Shown piece by piece: positions 1 through 12,981 of a stretch of 64,000 nt of DNA; position 1 is the first letter of the stretch, and every line of letters starts with the position of its first letter. A program made the position numbers and the translations under genes. The notes below the pieces were generated by a model. The model did no database searches. It worked only from the letters and a program-made list of their open reading frames with translations, and had not been told where the DNA came from. Origin of the DNA: Lepas anatifera (taxonomy: Eukaryota; Arthropoda; Thecostraca; Lepadidae); NCBI GenBank assembly GCA_034440635.1, contig JAOTON010001041.1, positions 1 to 64,000 on the forward strand. The letters run 5' to 3'.

Positions 1-3
1 GCA

Positions 4-1434
4 GGTTATTGAGTTGCAGTACTTGTTTTTTATAGGTGTAACAAATAGTCCTCAGTTTCTATTCATCGTCGAGCGTGGCCACGCATAGCTGGGACGCAAT
101 CAAAAAGTTTGGCAATGCCCAACTAAAAATCTAAAAAATAAAAATCCGTCAGATCTGGCAGGATTTGGGCATTGTGATGGTAAAGATTTCAAGGCAGTGA
201 TAAAGAGAAAGCTGATCGAGGGGGTAGTAATCCTCTTTTTATTAGACAAATCCAAACAAAACAAAATTGTATCAACACTTCAGAAAAAAAAAAATACACG
301 AAATTCATCAACAGAACAGCAATTCCTAAACAAAACTTTAAACATATGCGAAGGGAGAGGAAAGAAAATTGAATGGCGTGCAGAAATGCTGACTAACTCA
401 AGATTGAAGTGTTCTATTCGTTACAGATCCTTTGTATCCGTTCAAAGTGCCACGGTTCGTCCTTCGCTGCATTCCTGAACTGGGGGGGGGGGGGAAAAAA
501 AAAAAAAAAAAGAAACCGAGCCTTTAAGTTACAAATTCAGTTGCTGAAATAGATGAGAAAAAATACAAAAAATTAGGGCAAAAAACAGCCCTGAAAAGTT
601 TAGTAATGAGCTGCAGAATAGCAGATTCTTGACAGGTGGCTTAGAATATTTTGTCAGTGGGTACTGAACCAGAACTGATATCCCACTAAATGTCCAAGTG
701 GGATATCAGTTCTGGCTCAGTACCCACGGACAAAACATTCAAATTTTCTGTCAGGAGTCCTGCTTGTTCTGCCAACTTTTGTAGCCCATATTATAAACAT
801 ATCGAATTTAGTACCTAGTCCTGCTCTAACTGCTTTTTTTTCATCTATTTCTTAACTAATTTGTAAATTTAAAGGCTCAGTTTCCATGGGCTAGAGGTGA
901 TTCGGATAGAATTGAGAATCAGGATACAGCAATTTGATGGTTTCTGATGGGTCACTTTGGCTGGATAAGAAAAGGATCTGTAGTCCTATACAACACTTCA
1001 ATCTTAAATGACAACATTTCTTATAATACACCATCTTGCTTTCTTTCACTTCCCTTCATGGCTGTTTAAAGCTTTGTTTAAGGGTTAGCTGTTCTGTTGA
1101 TGAATTTGTTAATGATTTTTTCAAAGCTAAGACAATTCTTGAGTTTTGTTTAGTTTCGACCATGTGCAGCAGTTACAGTAATTCCTCTCCAGTCAACCTC
1201 TCAGACTCACCCTCTGCACTGTAAGGGAAATCTAGTCATCACAATGCCAAATCCTGCCAAATCTTGTTCGATGTGGATTTACATAAGAATTGGATTGGAA
1301 AATGGTTACTATTACAAAAACCCTCAACCATATTGATTGCATCCAAAAACTAGGTGTGGCCACGCTCGACGGATGAATAAAAACCGAGACTATTTGCTAA
1401 ATCTATAAAAAACAAGTACTGCAACTCAATAACC
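4..1434. mobile_element. Long palindromic (foldback-type) element
   Basis: The whole interval folds back on itself. The outer ends match in inverted form: GGTTATTGAGTTGCAGTACT near position 4 and its complement ending at 1434. Further pairs nest inwards: a GTGGCCACGC-containing block near 80 and 1360, a GGCATTGTGATG-type block near 165 and 1240, and 495-560 against 835-890. The inner stem is 657-687 against 697-727, with a 9-base loop. Arms are about 690-730 bp with small indels, and the left arm holds a G13 plus A17 run (482-511). Short ORFs inside are symmetric by-products. No transposase is seen. The left end touches the window edge, so a target duplication cannot be checked. Foldback or MITE-like DNA transposon is the most likely class; a segmental inverted duplication is the alternative. 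Confidence 0.85.
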
Positions 1435-1465
1435 GGCAAAGTCACTCTTAGAAGTTAAGCCAATC

Positions 1466-2106
1466 TTGACAGCTGGAAATAGTCACTGCTTGGTACCCTG
1501 GGACGCATCACATATGGAAGTTTCTAAGCAAGAAGCGTCTCAAGAAATCAGCATTGCTAATAAGTTTTGGATCACAGCCTGCAGTAACAGTGGACCAGAA
1601 AATACAATTTTCTTTTCCACGTCAGAAAGAATTTTTGGATTACTCAATGCTGCCTTGATATCTGAGTCCGCATCTGGGAGAAACTACACCAAAAACAAGG
1701 AATATGTACAGCGTACACTATTCGCGAAGTTGATGCTGCAGCCAGCTCAACAAAACACCACTGAAACCTTGCACAGGTTTAAGAGAGGCCGATTTCATCT
1801 CCTTCATCTCTATTTTGGTTCACAGAGAGTACGACGCTTCATTGCTAGTCTTCAAACTAAAAAGCAAACCAGGCAATCTGTAGTTGCCATGGTAACCAAA
1901 AATCATTCAGTGTGGAGTCAGAATACAAACTTTACCTACATATGATTGAACTTTTGACCAAGAACTCAGGAAGGAAAGAAGGCCTTCTCCACAACATTGG
2001 ACTCCAATCACTTGTTTTAACAAGCTGCAAAGACTCACTCCATTTAGTGAGTTCCTTTTTTGAACACAAATATGGGCCAACACGCAGTCAGTATCTTGAC
2101 TTTTGA
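1466..2106 (+). other. Two short overlapping open frames of unknown significance
   Basis: An ATG-started frame (1466-1945, 159 codons) is followed by an overlapping frame (1912-2106). I recognise no domain, signal peptide or membrane segment, and base composition does not differ from the surroundings. It directly follows the palindromic element. It may be an old coding remnant or a chance open stretch; I lean to chance. Confidence 0.12.
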
Positions 2107-3719
2107 GAACAAAAATACCTTTTCCTTAAAAAAGATAAAGGAGAGAGGGTTCCAAACTGACTAGCAATCAAAATCTCGGTAAGTTTTCGGCAACTAATTC
2201 ACATCTGCTGCAAACCAAACTCGTCTAATAAACAAGCTTTTGCAACAGTACCACAATACGCCCGATACCTAATTGTTGTCAATTTTTATTGAAAACTAAG
2301 AATGAACAAAGTGCAGAGTTTGCCGCTATTTTTTGGAGCGCCCATATTTAGTCTTAATAGTTTGGAAGAAATTTGGGAAGAACCTACCAGTTTCTCCTCC
2401 ATCATGGTGACAAAAGTAATACATTTGATTTTCTTTTTTGAGCTTTTGCTGCTGTTTCATCATGTTCGAGCCATTTATTAACGTCTCTTGAAGAGAAAAT
2501 TGTGGCAAAGTTACAGCGATATTTTGCATTTTTTATCTCTGTACTTATCTAGCGGCTTGCACTACCAGAATTTGGTGTACCCGTCCTCTATTACCCTGAT
2601 GATGCCCAGGGTTTAGGGAAATCCGGATTATAGAATAACCGCGGTATGAACAGCGCTGCTTTATATGCCAAGTCGTAGCATGATCATTTTATCTCCCTTA
2701 CAGTGTCGATGAAATTGCTGATAATATATCACATTATCTAACCATTATGATTTTACTGAGGCTTCATAGGCGCGTCTTACCCCATCGGGTGGGTAAGAGC
2801 CGCCCCTCAAGCTTGTAAGATGCCCCGCTCTCTGGGAATCTTACCCCATCTTGGTCTATCGTTGATTAAGTAGCTTTTTCGTAGTTCCCTAGCTTCATTA
2901 GTAATCATTTAAGTATTATTCGGGAGTCAGAGTGTATTTAGAAGCGTCCACGCTACATTGATAAAACGTGTAGGTGGTTTTTCACGCCGTTTCCACACAC
3001 CACATGAAAAAACGCAAAGTTACTAAAACTAACGATAAAAACCAAGTTGATAAATAGGCTATATCATAACATAATTCTAAAATCACACACTCATACAAAC
3101 AACGGTCGAAACGAAGTAGGTAAACTGGTACGAGGTTTCTGAGAGACCTCCTAAATCCCCACCTTGTCTTTTCTGTGTTTCCCTATGTTTCAATTTTCTT
3201 TCCCCATTTTAAAAGAAACATGAGCCAGAAGTTTATTTTAAGTGCGAAAAACATTCACTTCAGACAGTAAAAATGGCTTGTGATGACTCGAAGCTTCGTC
3301 CCACTAACCCTCACAGGCTCCCCAGTCTATCATTTATGGCGCACAGCTGCACCTCAGCTTTCTCGTCAAGGCAACACTGGCCCAGCCTTCCCAGGCAGTG
3401 CACTCGGATCCATTATTTGCACGAGAGGACAAACTCACTCCGCAGATGAGATATCTGGTATCGTCATGCCCACTGTCTTTCTTCCCTTATACAGCTTTTG
3501 CCTGCCTCGTCCTCGTCTTTTTAGTACATTTGCTTTCGCAGCCCCCTTTTACTAGTCTGTCTTCTCCAAAAGCCTTTTTATTTAAGTGTTGTTGCAAGTG
3601 CGGCTTTTGGAGTCAGAGTCTCACTAAGGTCATCAATAGAGTTGTCGTGGAGACCCTAGCCCTATCCATCCCAGCGAGCAACGCCCTGTACAGAAGATTT
3701 AATTTAAAAGTCAAAGTTA
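2107..3719. other. Unassigned stretch
   Basis: No gene recognised. A short GC-rich motif around 2770-2850, of the form GTCTTACCCCAT with an inverted GGGTAAGA, recurs near 4770-4810 and 5125-5160, suggesting scattered pieces of one repeat. ORFs at 3280-3555 and 3398-3805 overlap each other and run into the SINE; I do not regard them as genes. Confidence 0.3.
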
Positions 3720-3926
3720 AACGTCCCACAAATCACAGGGACTGGCCGCCTCGCCTCGGGTCACCCTCTCACCAGTCAGTTGCCAGCCGACTTACCGTCG
3801 GGTAACCTATTGAGCGCCGGAGCGTCTCAGGGGAACCGAACCCAAGCCTGGACGCTGCACTGCCGCTGCATGATTCCCGAGCAGCGGGCCGGAGTCAAAC
3901 GCTCTACCAACTGGGCTACCGGGATG
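3720..3926 (-). repeat. tRNA-derived SINE-like sequence
   Basis: Read on the minus strand from 3926, the sequence has a pol III A-box-like stretch (TAGCCCAGTTGGTAGAGCG, 3900-3918) and a B-box-like stretch (GGGTTCGGTTCCCC, 3830-3843). They are separated by about 56 bases, longer than in a normal tRNA. The minus-strand body continues into a GGGTAACCCGAC-like region. The 3' boundary is uncertain. The lack of a cloverleaf with a normal anticodon arm argues against a working tRNA gene. Confidence 0.55.
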
Positions 3927-5389
3927 GCAAATGTAGGGACGACATAAGAAATCAGGTACGAGCTTTGCAGGATTAACCAGACTATGGAATATGTCAGGTC
4001 TAGCTCATTCTTAGGCCGATCCAGGGTAAACAGTTCATGCCATAGCCCCTCCTTTTCCTATTTGCCACCAAAAATTCACCGATTTTGCGCCAATAACCTT
4101 GCTTTAAAATATGTTTTAAGTTTTATACATTTTAATTTAATTGCTTTACGCCTCCACCTACACCAGTTTGATCTGAACCCGCCATGAGGTCTCCAGTTTG
4201 GGCATCAGGCCAGGTCCGGTGAACTCCCAAATATTGCATCTCAAGGTTTTAAATGATTGAGCTGCGATTCGCTTTATCGAATGAATGCACCAGCCACAAA
4301 ATTTTGGCTGTAATGGGTTCCCTTTGGCGTTAGTGGGCCTGGGTTTAGGGTGCGAGGCCTTCATTGGAAAGGTTAGTCACAAAACGACAGATTGAAGTGT
4401 TCTCTTATTATTTACTCGTACGGTCATGCGCGTTGAAATCACAGGACAGGAACGGGAGTACCGGATCCCCTAACTCGGCAATCTGTGAGGATGTCCCCCG
4501 ACAAGTTTGGGTAATCGACTCAGGTTTTCGTTGTCTCCTATTACCCACCCACGTTGACCTACGTAATTTGTTCATGAGCTTCATGGTCATTAGCTTTTCA
4601 AAGACGGTCATTTTAAAGTTCACCCCCCTATCACCAGTCCAGGGTCCGTAGCCCCCAGTAACAATTCCTAGCGCTGCCCGTGGGTAAGGTTTGGACTAAC
4701 CTTATGCTTAACACACAGCTGTTTGCTCTAACAAATGGCGTTATATTGGTCTGGGTAAAGACGCTCCTTTTCCACCGGGGAAAGTTGCCCATGGGGCATC
4801 TTTCCCATCATTACCCAAACTAGATAAAACCTGAAGGGCAAAAATCATACAATTAATACACTCAAAGGAAATGCTCAGTTAATGAGTTAAATATGCAATC
4901 ATTCGTAATGGAAAGTCAACAAAGCACGCATCCAATATTCTTCGAGATATCTGCAGCCTATGTGGGCAATTTTTTTCTTAGAAAACATCAAAACAAAGAC
5001 TTACCTACCAGCTTCACGCAAATCACAGGAGGGAACTGAGTTTTTGCGCAAGAAAACAATCAAAGCCTCTGCTTTCAACCGAGAAATCAATATTATTTAC
5101 CAGTGGTGGCCCGGATTGCCAAAAGAGGGCATGGGGCGTCTTACCCCATGGGGCATCTTAATTCACCTCCTCCCCTACTCCTTTCTAAACTGAAGGCTTC
5201 GGCCTTTATTGAACACAGACAGTGTACTCCAGCCTTCGCAGACGTCAAGATCCTCACTCACTCTCCCCACCACCAATTATAAGCGACTGCTCAAGGCGTC
5301 GGCCAATATACAATCAGTGGGCTGGTGAGAGATCATACTCACTTCACCGAACGATGCTAGTGTGCAGAGAGAAATTTAAAGCACTCTCT
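3927..5389. other. Unassigned stretch
   Basis: No gene recognised. It contains two of the GTCTTACCCC-type repeat pieces (about 4770-4810 and 5125-5160). Overlapping ORFs on both strands at 4364-4651 show no domain. Confidence 0.3.
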
Positions 5390-7222
5390 TTAAAGGGAAT
5401 TCTGTCACATTTTTCCGAATCCAGGAATTTAGTGTAAACAGGGGCCTTTCCAGCCGACAATCAGAAATGGCCATTATTTATCTGAACAATGCACAATCGC
5501 CCAATGACTTTGATTTTAACCCTCACCCCACCGTGGTCATCGATGGCCCCATAAGGTTTTTCCGGAAATAGCAAAACGAAGAGGCGCAGCACCGCGGTTG
5601 AGGGCTCCACACTGTCACTTCATCATTTTCCATCGTCCCCGAAATTTTTTACCCCGGGTCACTTCCAAGGTCAGTTCTCACCAGACGAGGTCAACCTTAG
5701 GTCACCTCACTTCAAACTTTTAGGGCTTCAGTAAGAGCTACATTTCAAAGTCGATCGATTTGAAACTTCCTACACTTTATGACCCCTCAAGGATCTACAA
5801 GGTGTATATCCGGGATTTTTCGATTTCGTGCCCTGAGGTCAGGTCAAGAGAGGCGGACCTCTCCCATTGAAAAAGCATGGGGAAAAGCTGTCTTATGATC
5901 TTAAAAGCCACAAAATGATTGCAAATACTCAGACTGCTCAGAACAGCGTTTTTGGACACCCTTTCACGGATCCCGGGTCATATTTGCCCTTTGACTTTTC
6001 AGCGTCATCCAGCAGGTCACCAGAGGTCAAAAACAGTATTTTGACAATAGATTTTGCAGCCTAATTACCCTAGAACAATAAAACAAACACCATCGTGTTT
6101 GTCTTGTCACTGGCTTTAATTTGATATATTTGAGTCTTTTTTTGACCTTTCGTGACCCCAGGTCATATTAGGGTCACGAGGTGACCTCTGGAGGGGTCAA
6201 ACCACTGGCGGGAGGTCTTTACACGTTTCACATAGCGGAAAAAGGACTGGCAATTTGCTATCAAATGTACTTTACCGGCCTCACACCATAGCTCCTAATG
6301 ACATAATAGTTATGCCCAGTTTGCTTAATCATTGCATATTTGAGTGAAAATAGCCGATCTTTGACCTCCACTTTGACCTCTGGAGGTCAAACCACTGACC
6401 TGAGCACTAAAACATGTGAAGTAATTTCTTACTGAATTCACGCGAGCTTTCTATTACCGCTGCAGATTTGCGTTTTCGCCCATATTTTCGGAGTTAGAGG
6501 GGGCCATCGATGGCCCCGTGGGGCGAAGGTGGCGCTTGGACCCCGGTGGTGTGCGCGGGTTAAAAATGCTCTAGGGTGAAAAATATACTTCTGCCTAGGG
6601 CTGACGTCATGATCTGGCAACCACCACCTATTCAACAGGCTTCAAGGGCTTCAGTTGGCTGACTAGTCACCGTGACGTCAGCGCTGTCGTCACACCAACA
6701 GTTGACAACGTAGCCACCTACAGCTGGGGTACATTTGGGGCAAGATACCTTCACTTAAAGGTACGTTCGTAGGGATTCCCTCCACGCCCGAGTGACGTCA
6801 CACGGGCGTGGAGAATTCCTTCACCATTGAGCTAGTGTGTTAAACTGCTGCTCATGACACTTCCCGCTTACGAGTGTGTGAGAGTACTAGGGTTATCGAA
6901 AGTTTTGAATCCCAAATACAATAAATAAGCATTTTGTTTTCGATTTTGGGCCTCTTTTTTGCAAAATGGATATTTAATCATTTAATTTTACCATGTTGCA
7001 TGCTACAGAGGTGTGACGTCACATCCGGTGGTCTGCCCTTGCTGTTGGAGGGGCCGTGGCATTGGGTACATTTCCGGTGGGTATGTTTTTAGTTTTTTCC
7101 ACGGAATATTTGACTTAAAGACAAATTGTACATTGAGTACCGGGTTTTCACGTATGCTTTAAAGCACCTTGGCTATCTCACAGTTGTAAAATCACTTGAT
7201 AAAGGTGCCACATTCCCTTTAA
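5390..7222 (-). mobile_element. TTAA-flanked MITE (family 1), interrupted copy
   Basis: Both ends carry TTAA followed by an AGGGAAT-type inverted terminus (5390-5400 and 7209-7222). The inside matches, in reverse orientation, the compact copy at 7900-8353. For example, the stretch after 5395 (TTCCGAATCCAGGAATTTAG) corresponds to the right end of that copy, and 6600-6720 corresponds to 8060-8190. The copy is split by a second TTAA element (5516-6563) and has extra sequence at about 6726-7010. No coding capacity is seen. Confidence 0.75.
5516..6563 (-). mobile_element. TTAA-flanked MITE (family 2, CATCGATG type), nested
   Basis: TTAA at 5516-5519 and 6560-6563 bounds a 1.05-kb unit inserted into the family 1 MITE. 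The termini are GC-rich inverted repeats of the form AACCC-CGCCCCACC, each followed by GGCCATCGATGGCCCC-like palindromes. The interior is rich in TGACC and GGTCA words. It is inverted relative to the copies at 10372-11360 and 45873-46904. TTAA target use with CCC-type ends is typical of piggyBac-related elements; no transposase is present. Confidence 0.78.
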
Positions 7223-7899
7223 GTACTATAGATAAAGTGATGTTTAGGCATTTCCCAGAAGGCACTATTTATTGCTGTCACGTGACTATGCCAAACTTTA
7301 CATTCTCACAAGACTCTTGTTGAACCATCCCACTTCATCTGATACTTTCCGCTGACGGAGCTCTGTAAATACCAGAACGAAAGCTCCAACCCCAAAACCT
7401 CTTTGTAATTACGAACGACCGTATCCAAACATACGAACTCTGCACCATGTCGTTTCCAAAGTGTTGGGCTAAAGATCATCTTTCACTCCTTTATCGTCCC
7501 TTTATCGTTAATGACCGCTAAAGTTCATCAAGTATTCTGAAATTTGAGCACCTCGGCAGCGACCGTCAAATTTATGATCAATCGTGTATGAAATCAAATT
7601 GATATCTCCCCTGGAGGCGACTGCTTCGTCTATAATCGACTCTGCCTTGATGCCAGACCGTCAGCGGGGCACTATAAGGCTGATGGGAGCAACCCGTGCT
7701 CAGACTGAACGTTCTTAATGCATATAAATTAGCCAAAAAAGTATGGAATTGATTCAGCTAAAATGGATTTCAGCTATGTGTTTCTGTTTTATTCGAGGGT
7801 CAAAGCAAAGAGACATTGACACTTCTAACGCCATTTCTAATGGTGACTGTTGTGTTGGGTGAGATAAGTCTGGAGCTGTCCTGTTTTGGTTTCGTTTTA
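7223..7899. other. Unassigned spacer between two MITE copies
   Basis: No gene or repeat recognised. It separates two copies of the same MITE family lying in opposite orientation. Confidence 0.3.
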
Positions 7900-8353
7900 T
7901 TAAAGGGAATGTAGCACCTTCACAACGTGATTTTAACTGAGATAGCCAAGTTGTAAAGCAAGTCGGAAAACCCGGTACTCCATATTTCCTTTGTCTTGGA
8001 ACTCGATATTTCCGTAGAAAAAGCTAAAACCTACCTGACACCAGCCCCCAACAGCCCGTCGCCGGGCGGCCATTGTTGTGAGCTGCTGGTGTGACGACAT
8101 ATGCTGACGTCACGATGTGCATCAGCCAATCGAAGCCCTTGAAGCGTTTCAAGTATGGTAGTGGTTGCCAGATCGTGACATCATCCACAGGCTGATATTT
8201 ATTTCTTTTTCTAGAGGAGTATTTGTAAAAAACAATATTGAGGTTATTGTACATTTTTCAGAGAAATCATGAGTGGTTTCATTATTTTTGGCTAAAAGTA
8301 CGCCTAATTTCACCAAATTCCAGGATTCGACCAAGGTGCCACATTCCCTTTAA
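7900..8353 (+). mobile_element. TTAA-flanked MITE (family 1), compact copy
   Basis: This is a 454-bp unit with TTAA at both edges. Its inverted termini are TTAAAGGGAATGTAGCACC and, on the other strand, TTAAAGGGAATGTGGCACC. It is the reference for the interrupted copy at 5390-7222. The interior includes a GC-rich patch (8040-8070) and a TGACGTCA-like word at 8104. There is no coding capacity. Confidence 0.8.
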
Positions 8354-10371
8354 TGACAATATCAACATGCTGCCTCATCAAACATCAAGCATCAACAAAC
8401 TGCCTATATGTAGGAGAGAGTGGGGTGGCTAGTATCGTGGGGAAGTAGTAACAGACCATTATGTGAACTACTCAGGTATTCTGTATGACCTTCCTGACAA
8501 TGGGAAATACTTCATGCGGCCAGCAGATGAAATTCAGATCTTGAGTCTCCTACGTTTGGTGCTGAGGGAGAAACGTCTGACTTATGTACGTTTTTTGTAA
8601 AACAAAACTGATCGGATCTAGGGAAATGGGTGTTCAATCTTTTCACGTGCAGGCCAATTATTTATGAGTGTGAGCGTTTGTGTTGCGGTAGTTCCTAAGG
8701 TTGGAATCTCCGGTAAAATGTTTAAAATTTTCTGCCGGATGAATTATGGGCTTAATTTGATCGTAGTGAGTGGGTGATGTCAGTGGTATCAGACGGATGT
8801 GGCGGATGCTGTGACAGTGGTGAGATGGTGGACGCAGTTTTGATGTTGAGATATTCCTATTGCCATAATCACAATCAGAGTCATCTATTAAGCACAGGCT
8901 CTTGCTTTTCAAGGAATTCAGGCATGCTTAAATTCCCCAAGAAATGGAGCAGCCCAATTTAATGCCCGATGAATTAAGAAAATACATGCATGGGAAATAG
9001 CCGAAGGCATAAAGGTTTTTTTCCAAAATGTACTGCTATTTTATGCATTTGTACTATACGTGATACGTCACACCCCATTACATGTGACAACTCAAAAAGT
9101 ATATGGGGTGTGTTGAAGCAACTGAATGGGCTCCATTGCAAATTTCAGGGACGGAACACCAGCGGAGATCTGATTTGGCAATTTGTCAGCCAATGGCCAA
9201 ACGGTTTTAGCTGTCCGGAGATACAAAACATCATCTGTTGGCCTTGGTTATAGTATAAATGAGCTATGGATCAAAACGGATACAATTCACAAACTTTTCC
9301 TTTTTATCATTACGAATTTGAGATTGAAGCAAATGTAAACTTAAATTGTGTTTCTTTCCTCTAATAATGATTTCACGTCTTCGAAAACGCCATTAAAAGT
9401 GGAAAATGTGTGTATGTCGTCTACAGTGTGTTTTTACCTTTATTTATAATTTTTAGGCCATTTATAATCACAATTAAATTTTTATAGATGTGGGCTTATA
9501 TAACACTAGCTCATAAGACATCACCAAGGTGTACATTTCCCTGGGTACTTACCAGTAGCTGATAACGTTCTACCAATGAGTGCGCCCTGTAAGCTTGTTG
9601 CAGTACATGCATGATGTGTAAACAGTAGACCACATAAAAAGGCAGCAGGTAACGTCACTACGACGTCCCTGGTATTCTCAGACACTGAGGTGATGTGTAA
9701 ATCTGTAGCTTCACCTTTAGGCATTCGCGGCCAACTGATATCTACTAAAAATATTATGTTTGCAGACACCTACACTGTTAAAACACAGACGCCTTTCCTA
9801 AACTGTGAGGTAGAAACCAAACATTATGACGTCATATTATCAAAATGCCTCAGTTTACTGGACGAAATAACACCACGATTGATAACAATACACACGGGCG
9901 TCACGCCTGTCGGAGGACAGAAAAACGCGCTGCGTATGCATTTTGGTGGTGTTTGTGACATCACTTATTTAGTCTTTTTATGAGCTGCCGTCATCAGAAA
10001 TGCAAAAGGTTTCTTTAATAAGTTTCCATAGAGTTGAGTAACTTGATTCCGCTGACGTGGTTCATTTTGCGCTATCTTTACATTTAGTTTGTTGAAAATA
10101 CGATTTATTTTACAAAAATTGCATTTTTGGAGGTCAACAATTTGAGTTCGCGTTTTTATCAAGTATTTCTAATGACGTTATAAAACATTGAAGATGAGTA
10201 TAGAGCAAATAAATCAGGTAGTGTGTCTATATTTCATGTTTAGAACAATGCTACTCTATAATTGCCACCAATGAGAGGAAAAAATAGAAGAAAAAAATAA
10301 TCGAAATCCTATGTTAGAGGGCTTTATGAGGTCACGGGCGTAATTTCAAATAAAATCTGGTCTGGCTGGCT
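8354..10371. other. Unassigned stretch
   Basis: No gene recognised. The longest open frame (9690-9983, plus, 97 codons) has no visible domain. A fragment near 9530-9560 (GGTGTACATTTCCCTGG) weakly resembles the family 1 MITE terminus, so part of this may be decayed MITE. Confidence 0.25.
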
Positions 10372-11360
10372 TTAAGCCGTGCCTCACCGGGGGTCCAGTG
10401 CCGCCTTCGCCCCACCGGGCGCCATCGATGACCCTCCTCTAACTTCAAAAATATGGGGGTTAGCGCAAATCTGCAAAGTGCATTAGAAAGTTCGTGTCAA
10501 TTCTGTGAGAAATTAATTCACATGTTTAAACGCTCAGGTCAATTGTTTGACCTCCATAGATCAATTTAGGTCACGATAGGCCATTTCCACTCAAAAATTC
10601 AATGCTTAAGATAACTAGGCAGTTACATCCCACCAGTGGTTTGACCTCCAAAGGTCACATTGTGACCTAATATGACCTGAGGTCACGAAAGACCAGAAAG
10701 TGAGCTTGCCGTATATCAAATGCAAGCCAGTGACGAGACATACACCATTACGTTTATTTCAGCGCTCTAGCTTGAATAGGTCAAAGTTATCGCCAAAACA
10801 CTGTTTTGGACGCCTGATGACCTGTGATGACCTCAATTAGGTCAAAGGGAAAATATCGCACCTGGGATCCGTTAAAGGGTGTTTAACAACGCTTTTCTGA
10901 GCAATCTGAGCATTTGCAATTATTTTTGTGACTTTTAAATTATAAGACAGCTTTTCCTCATGCTTTTTCAATGGGAGAGGTCACCTCGTGACATGACCTC
11001 AGGTCAAGAAATCGAAAATCCCGGATATAAATTTCGTAGACCCTGGAGGGTTCATAAAGTATGGGAAGTTTCAATTCGATTAGCTTGGATATATATCGAT
11101 TAGCTTCAAATAGATTAGTTTCAAATGTAGCTATTGTAGAGCTCAAAAGTTGAAGTGAGGTGACCTTGGTTGACCTTGCCTGCTCGCCTGATGACCTGAA
11201 CTCGGGTGACCCGGAGTAATAAATTTCAGGAATGGTGAGAAAATGATGGGGTGAGAGATAGAGCCCTCAACCGTGGTGCTGCGTCTCGTCGTTTTTTTTT
11301 TGCTTTCCCGAAAAAACCTTAGCGGGGCCCATCGATGGCCCCCGGTGGGGCGAGGGTTAA
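10372..11360 (+). mobile_element. TTAA-flanked MITE (family 2), second copy
   Basis: TTAA lies at 10372-10375 and 11357-11360. The left end (CCGTGCCTCACCGGGGGTCC) is slightly decayed; the right end reads GGCCCCCGGTGGGGCGAGGG before TTAA. The interior aligns by eye with 45873-46904 over its full length, including the repeated AGGTCA/TGACCT words and the terminal ATCGATGG palindromes. Confidence 0.78.
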
Positions 11361-11828
11361 AGTGTGGATCAATTATTTCCAGACAGGTACTGCAAGTTTC
11401 GTTCCTCCACCTTTAAAGCTAAGGAGATATGCTAAAAAGCGTGAGATGAGGTGGGACCTAGAAACCCCCAATGCCCGGTACGCGTGAACCCGTGATATCC
11501 GGCATGAACATGGGCAGTGAAGCCACCAGCCACGAGGGAAACCAGTCACTGACTCAACTGCCTGGGACCCTGCAGAGGCCGTGCACACGTCCTACAAGCT
11601 CCTGCAACTCACTCAGGGACCCCCACATTATACCCAGTCTCTGAAGCCACCTGCAGAACGGACCTATATCCTACTCACAAGGGCATGATGAGGGAGCACG
11701 GCAAAGTGTGCGTCTGTCCTTGAATGTAGTCACAATGACTTCATTGCTCATATCAGATATGCCTGAGCATGTCTCATCTTAAAGCTTTCTGGTAATCCCC
11801 GATGATTGACTTCACACTTTGACTAACA
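11361..11828. other. Unassigned stretch
   Basis: No gene or repeat recognised between a MITE and a SINE. Confidence 0.3.
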
Positions 11829-11990
11829 GTAATTGTTGGGGTTTAACGACGCACCTACTGCCATGGTCATACGGCGTCGCCAACCCTCATCCTGTTGGAA
11901 AGGATTTTGGGGATCAGATCGACTTATTCAGAGGCTCCACCGGGACCAGTGGCGTAGGAGATTTTGATACTATCTACTAAGCCACCCGTC
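11829..11990 (-). repeat. tRNA-derived SINE, copy lacking its B box
   Basis: The minus strand ends in the tail shared with the SINEs at 25655-26170, 45547-45736 and 48995-49173 (GTCGTTAAACCCCAACAATT). Its head (GGCTTAGTAGATAG) matches the copy at 45547. About 15 bases that hold the B box in that copy (GGGTTCAAGTCCCGG) are deleted. It is therefore probably unable to be transcribed by pol III. Confidence 0.75.
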
Positions 11991-12640
11991 CCCCTCACAG
12001 CTTTATCGTGTTTATATTATTTGTTTAATTATTGTTTTAATGTTGAGATAACTTTCGCGTAAGCCGATGGCGTTGACATTTCAGAACCTTGTTAACATCA
12101 GCAGTCAACTTGGAATCGCTTCAGGAATACTACAATTTCGTTCTTTTTGTTTTTGTTTTTTTTTACAAAGGCCTAAGAGTCTGTTCTATTGCATGAAATT
12201 TTCTAACCCTATCAGCTACTCAAGTGGTTGAGAATTTATGCTGCACTGGAGTTTCTCCGTGGTCCTGCACTTTCCATATTCCAGCTTCCATTAGATTGTT
12301 TTTGGAGTCTCTTAGTCTGAGAGACTCACCGCTCCCGACAAACTTTTGGTTGTACAATTTGTTCTGATCGGGCTCCGTGACATTTGCATTGTTGATTTTT
12401 ACTGCATTTCCTCATATCATTGGTGTTGAAATGGGACCTATGAAACCAAATAACTTATCGAATAATCAAATGATTCATGTTCTTCGGAGGTGAAGCGGGG
12501 TCGCTAGAAATTGGTCTCAGAAAAGCTATAACCAATGCAATTTTGGAAAAAGCCGGTAATTTTGGGTACTGAGGAACAGCTTAAGGCCCTCGTTGCTTGT
12601 CTTCCCGATTCAGTCTAAAGCTGTTCTCCCAAGTTCTTGG
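11991..12640. other. Unassigned stretch
   Basis: No gene or repeat recognised. Confidence 0.3.
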
Positions 12641-12923
12641 CTTATGCACGAAACTTCCGAGATACACGCGCATTAAAAGTGGAACCCAACGTTCTGCAGC
12701 CGGATTTTAACTCCTCCGCCACATCCCACAGGCTTAGACAACCATCCGCTGTCAAGCTACGTTCTTAACGGGCGACTCGTTACGTCTGAAATAGAAAATC
12801 AGGCGCTCACCACACGTCCGACGAAAACTGAAATATCGCTGCTATTCGCGGGCCGAGGAGCAGTGACGGGCGGCGATCGATCCGGCCCTGTTGTCGCCGG
12901 CCGCTGCAGCCCAGGTTCTGGTC

Positions 12924-12981
<58 letters not shown>

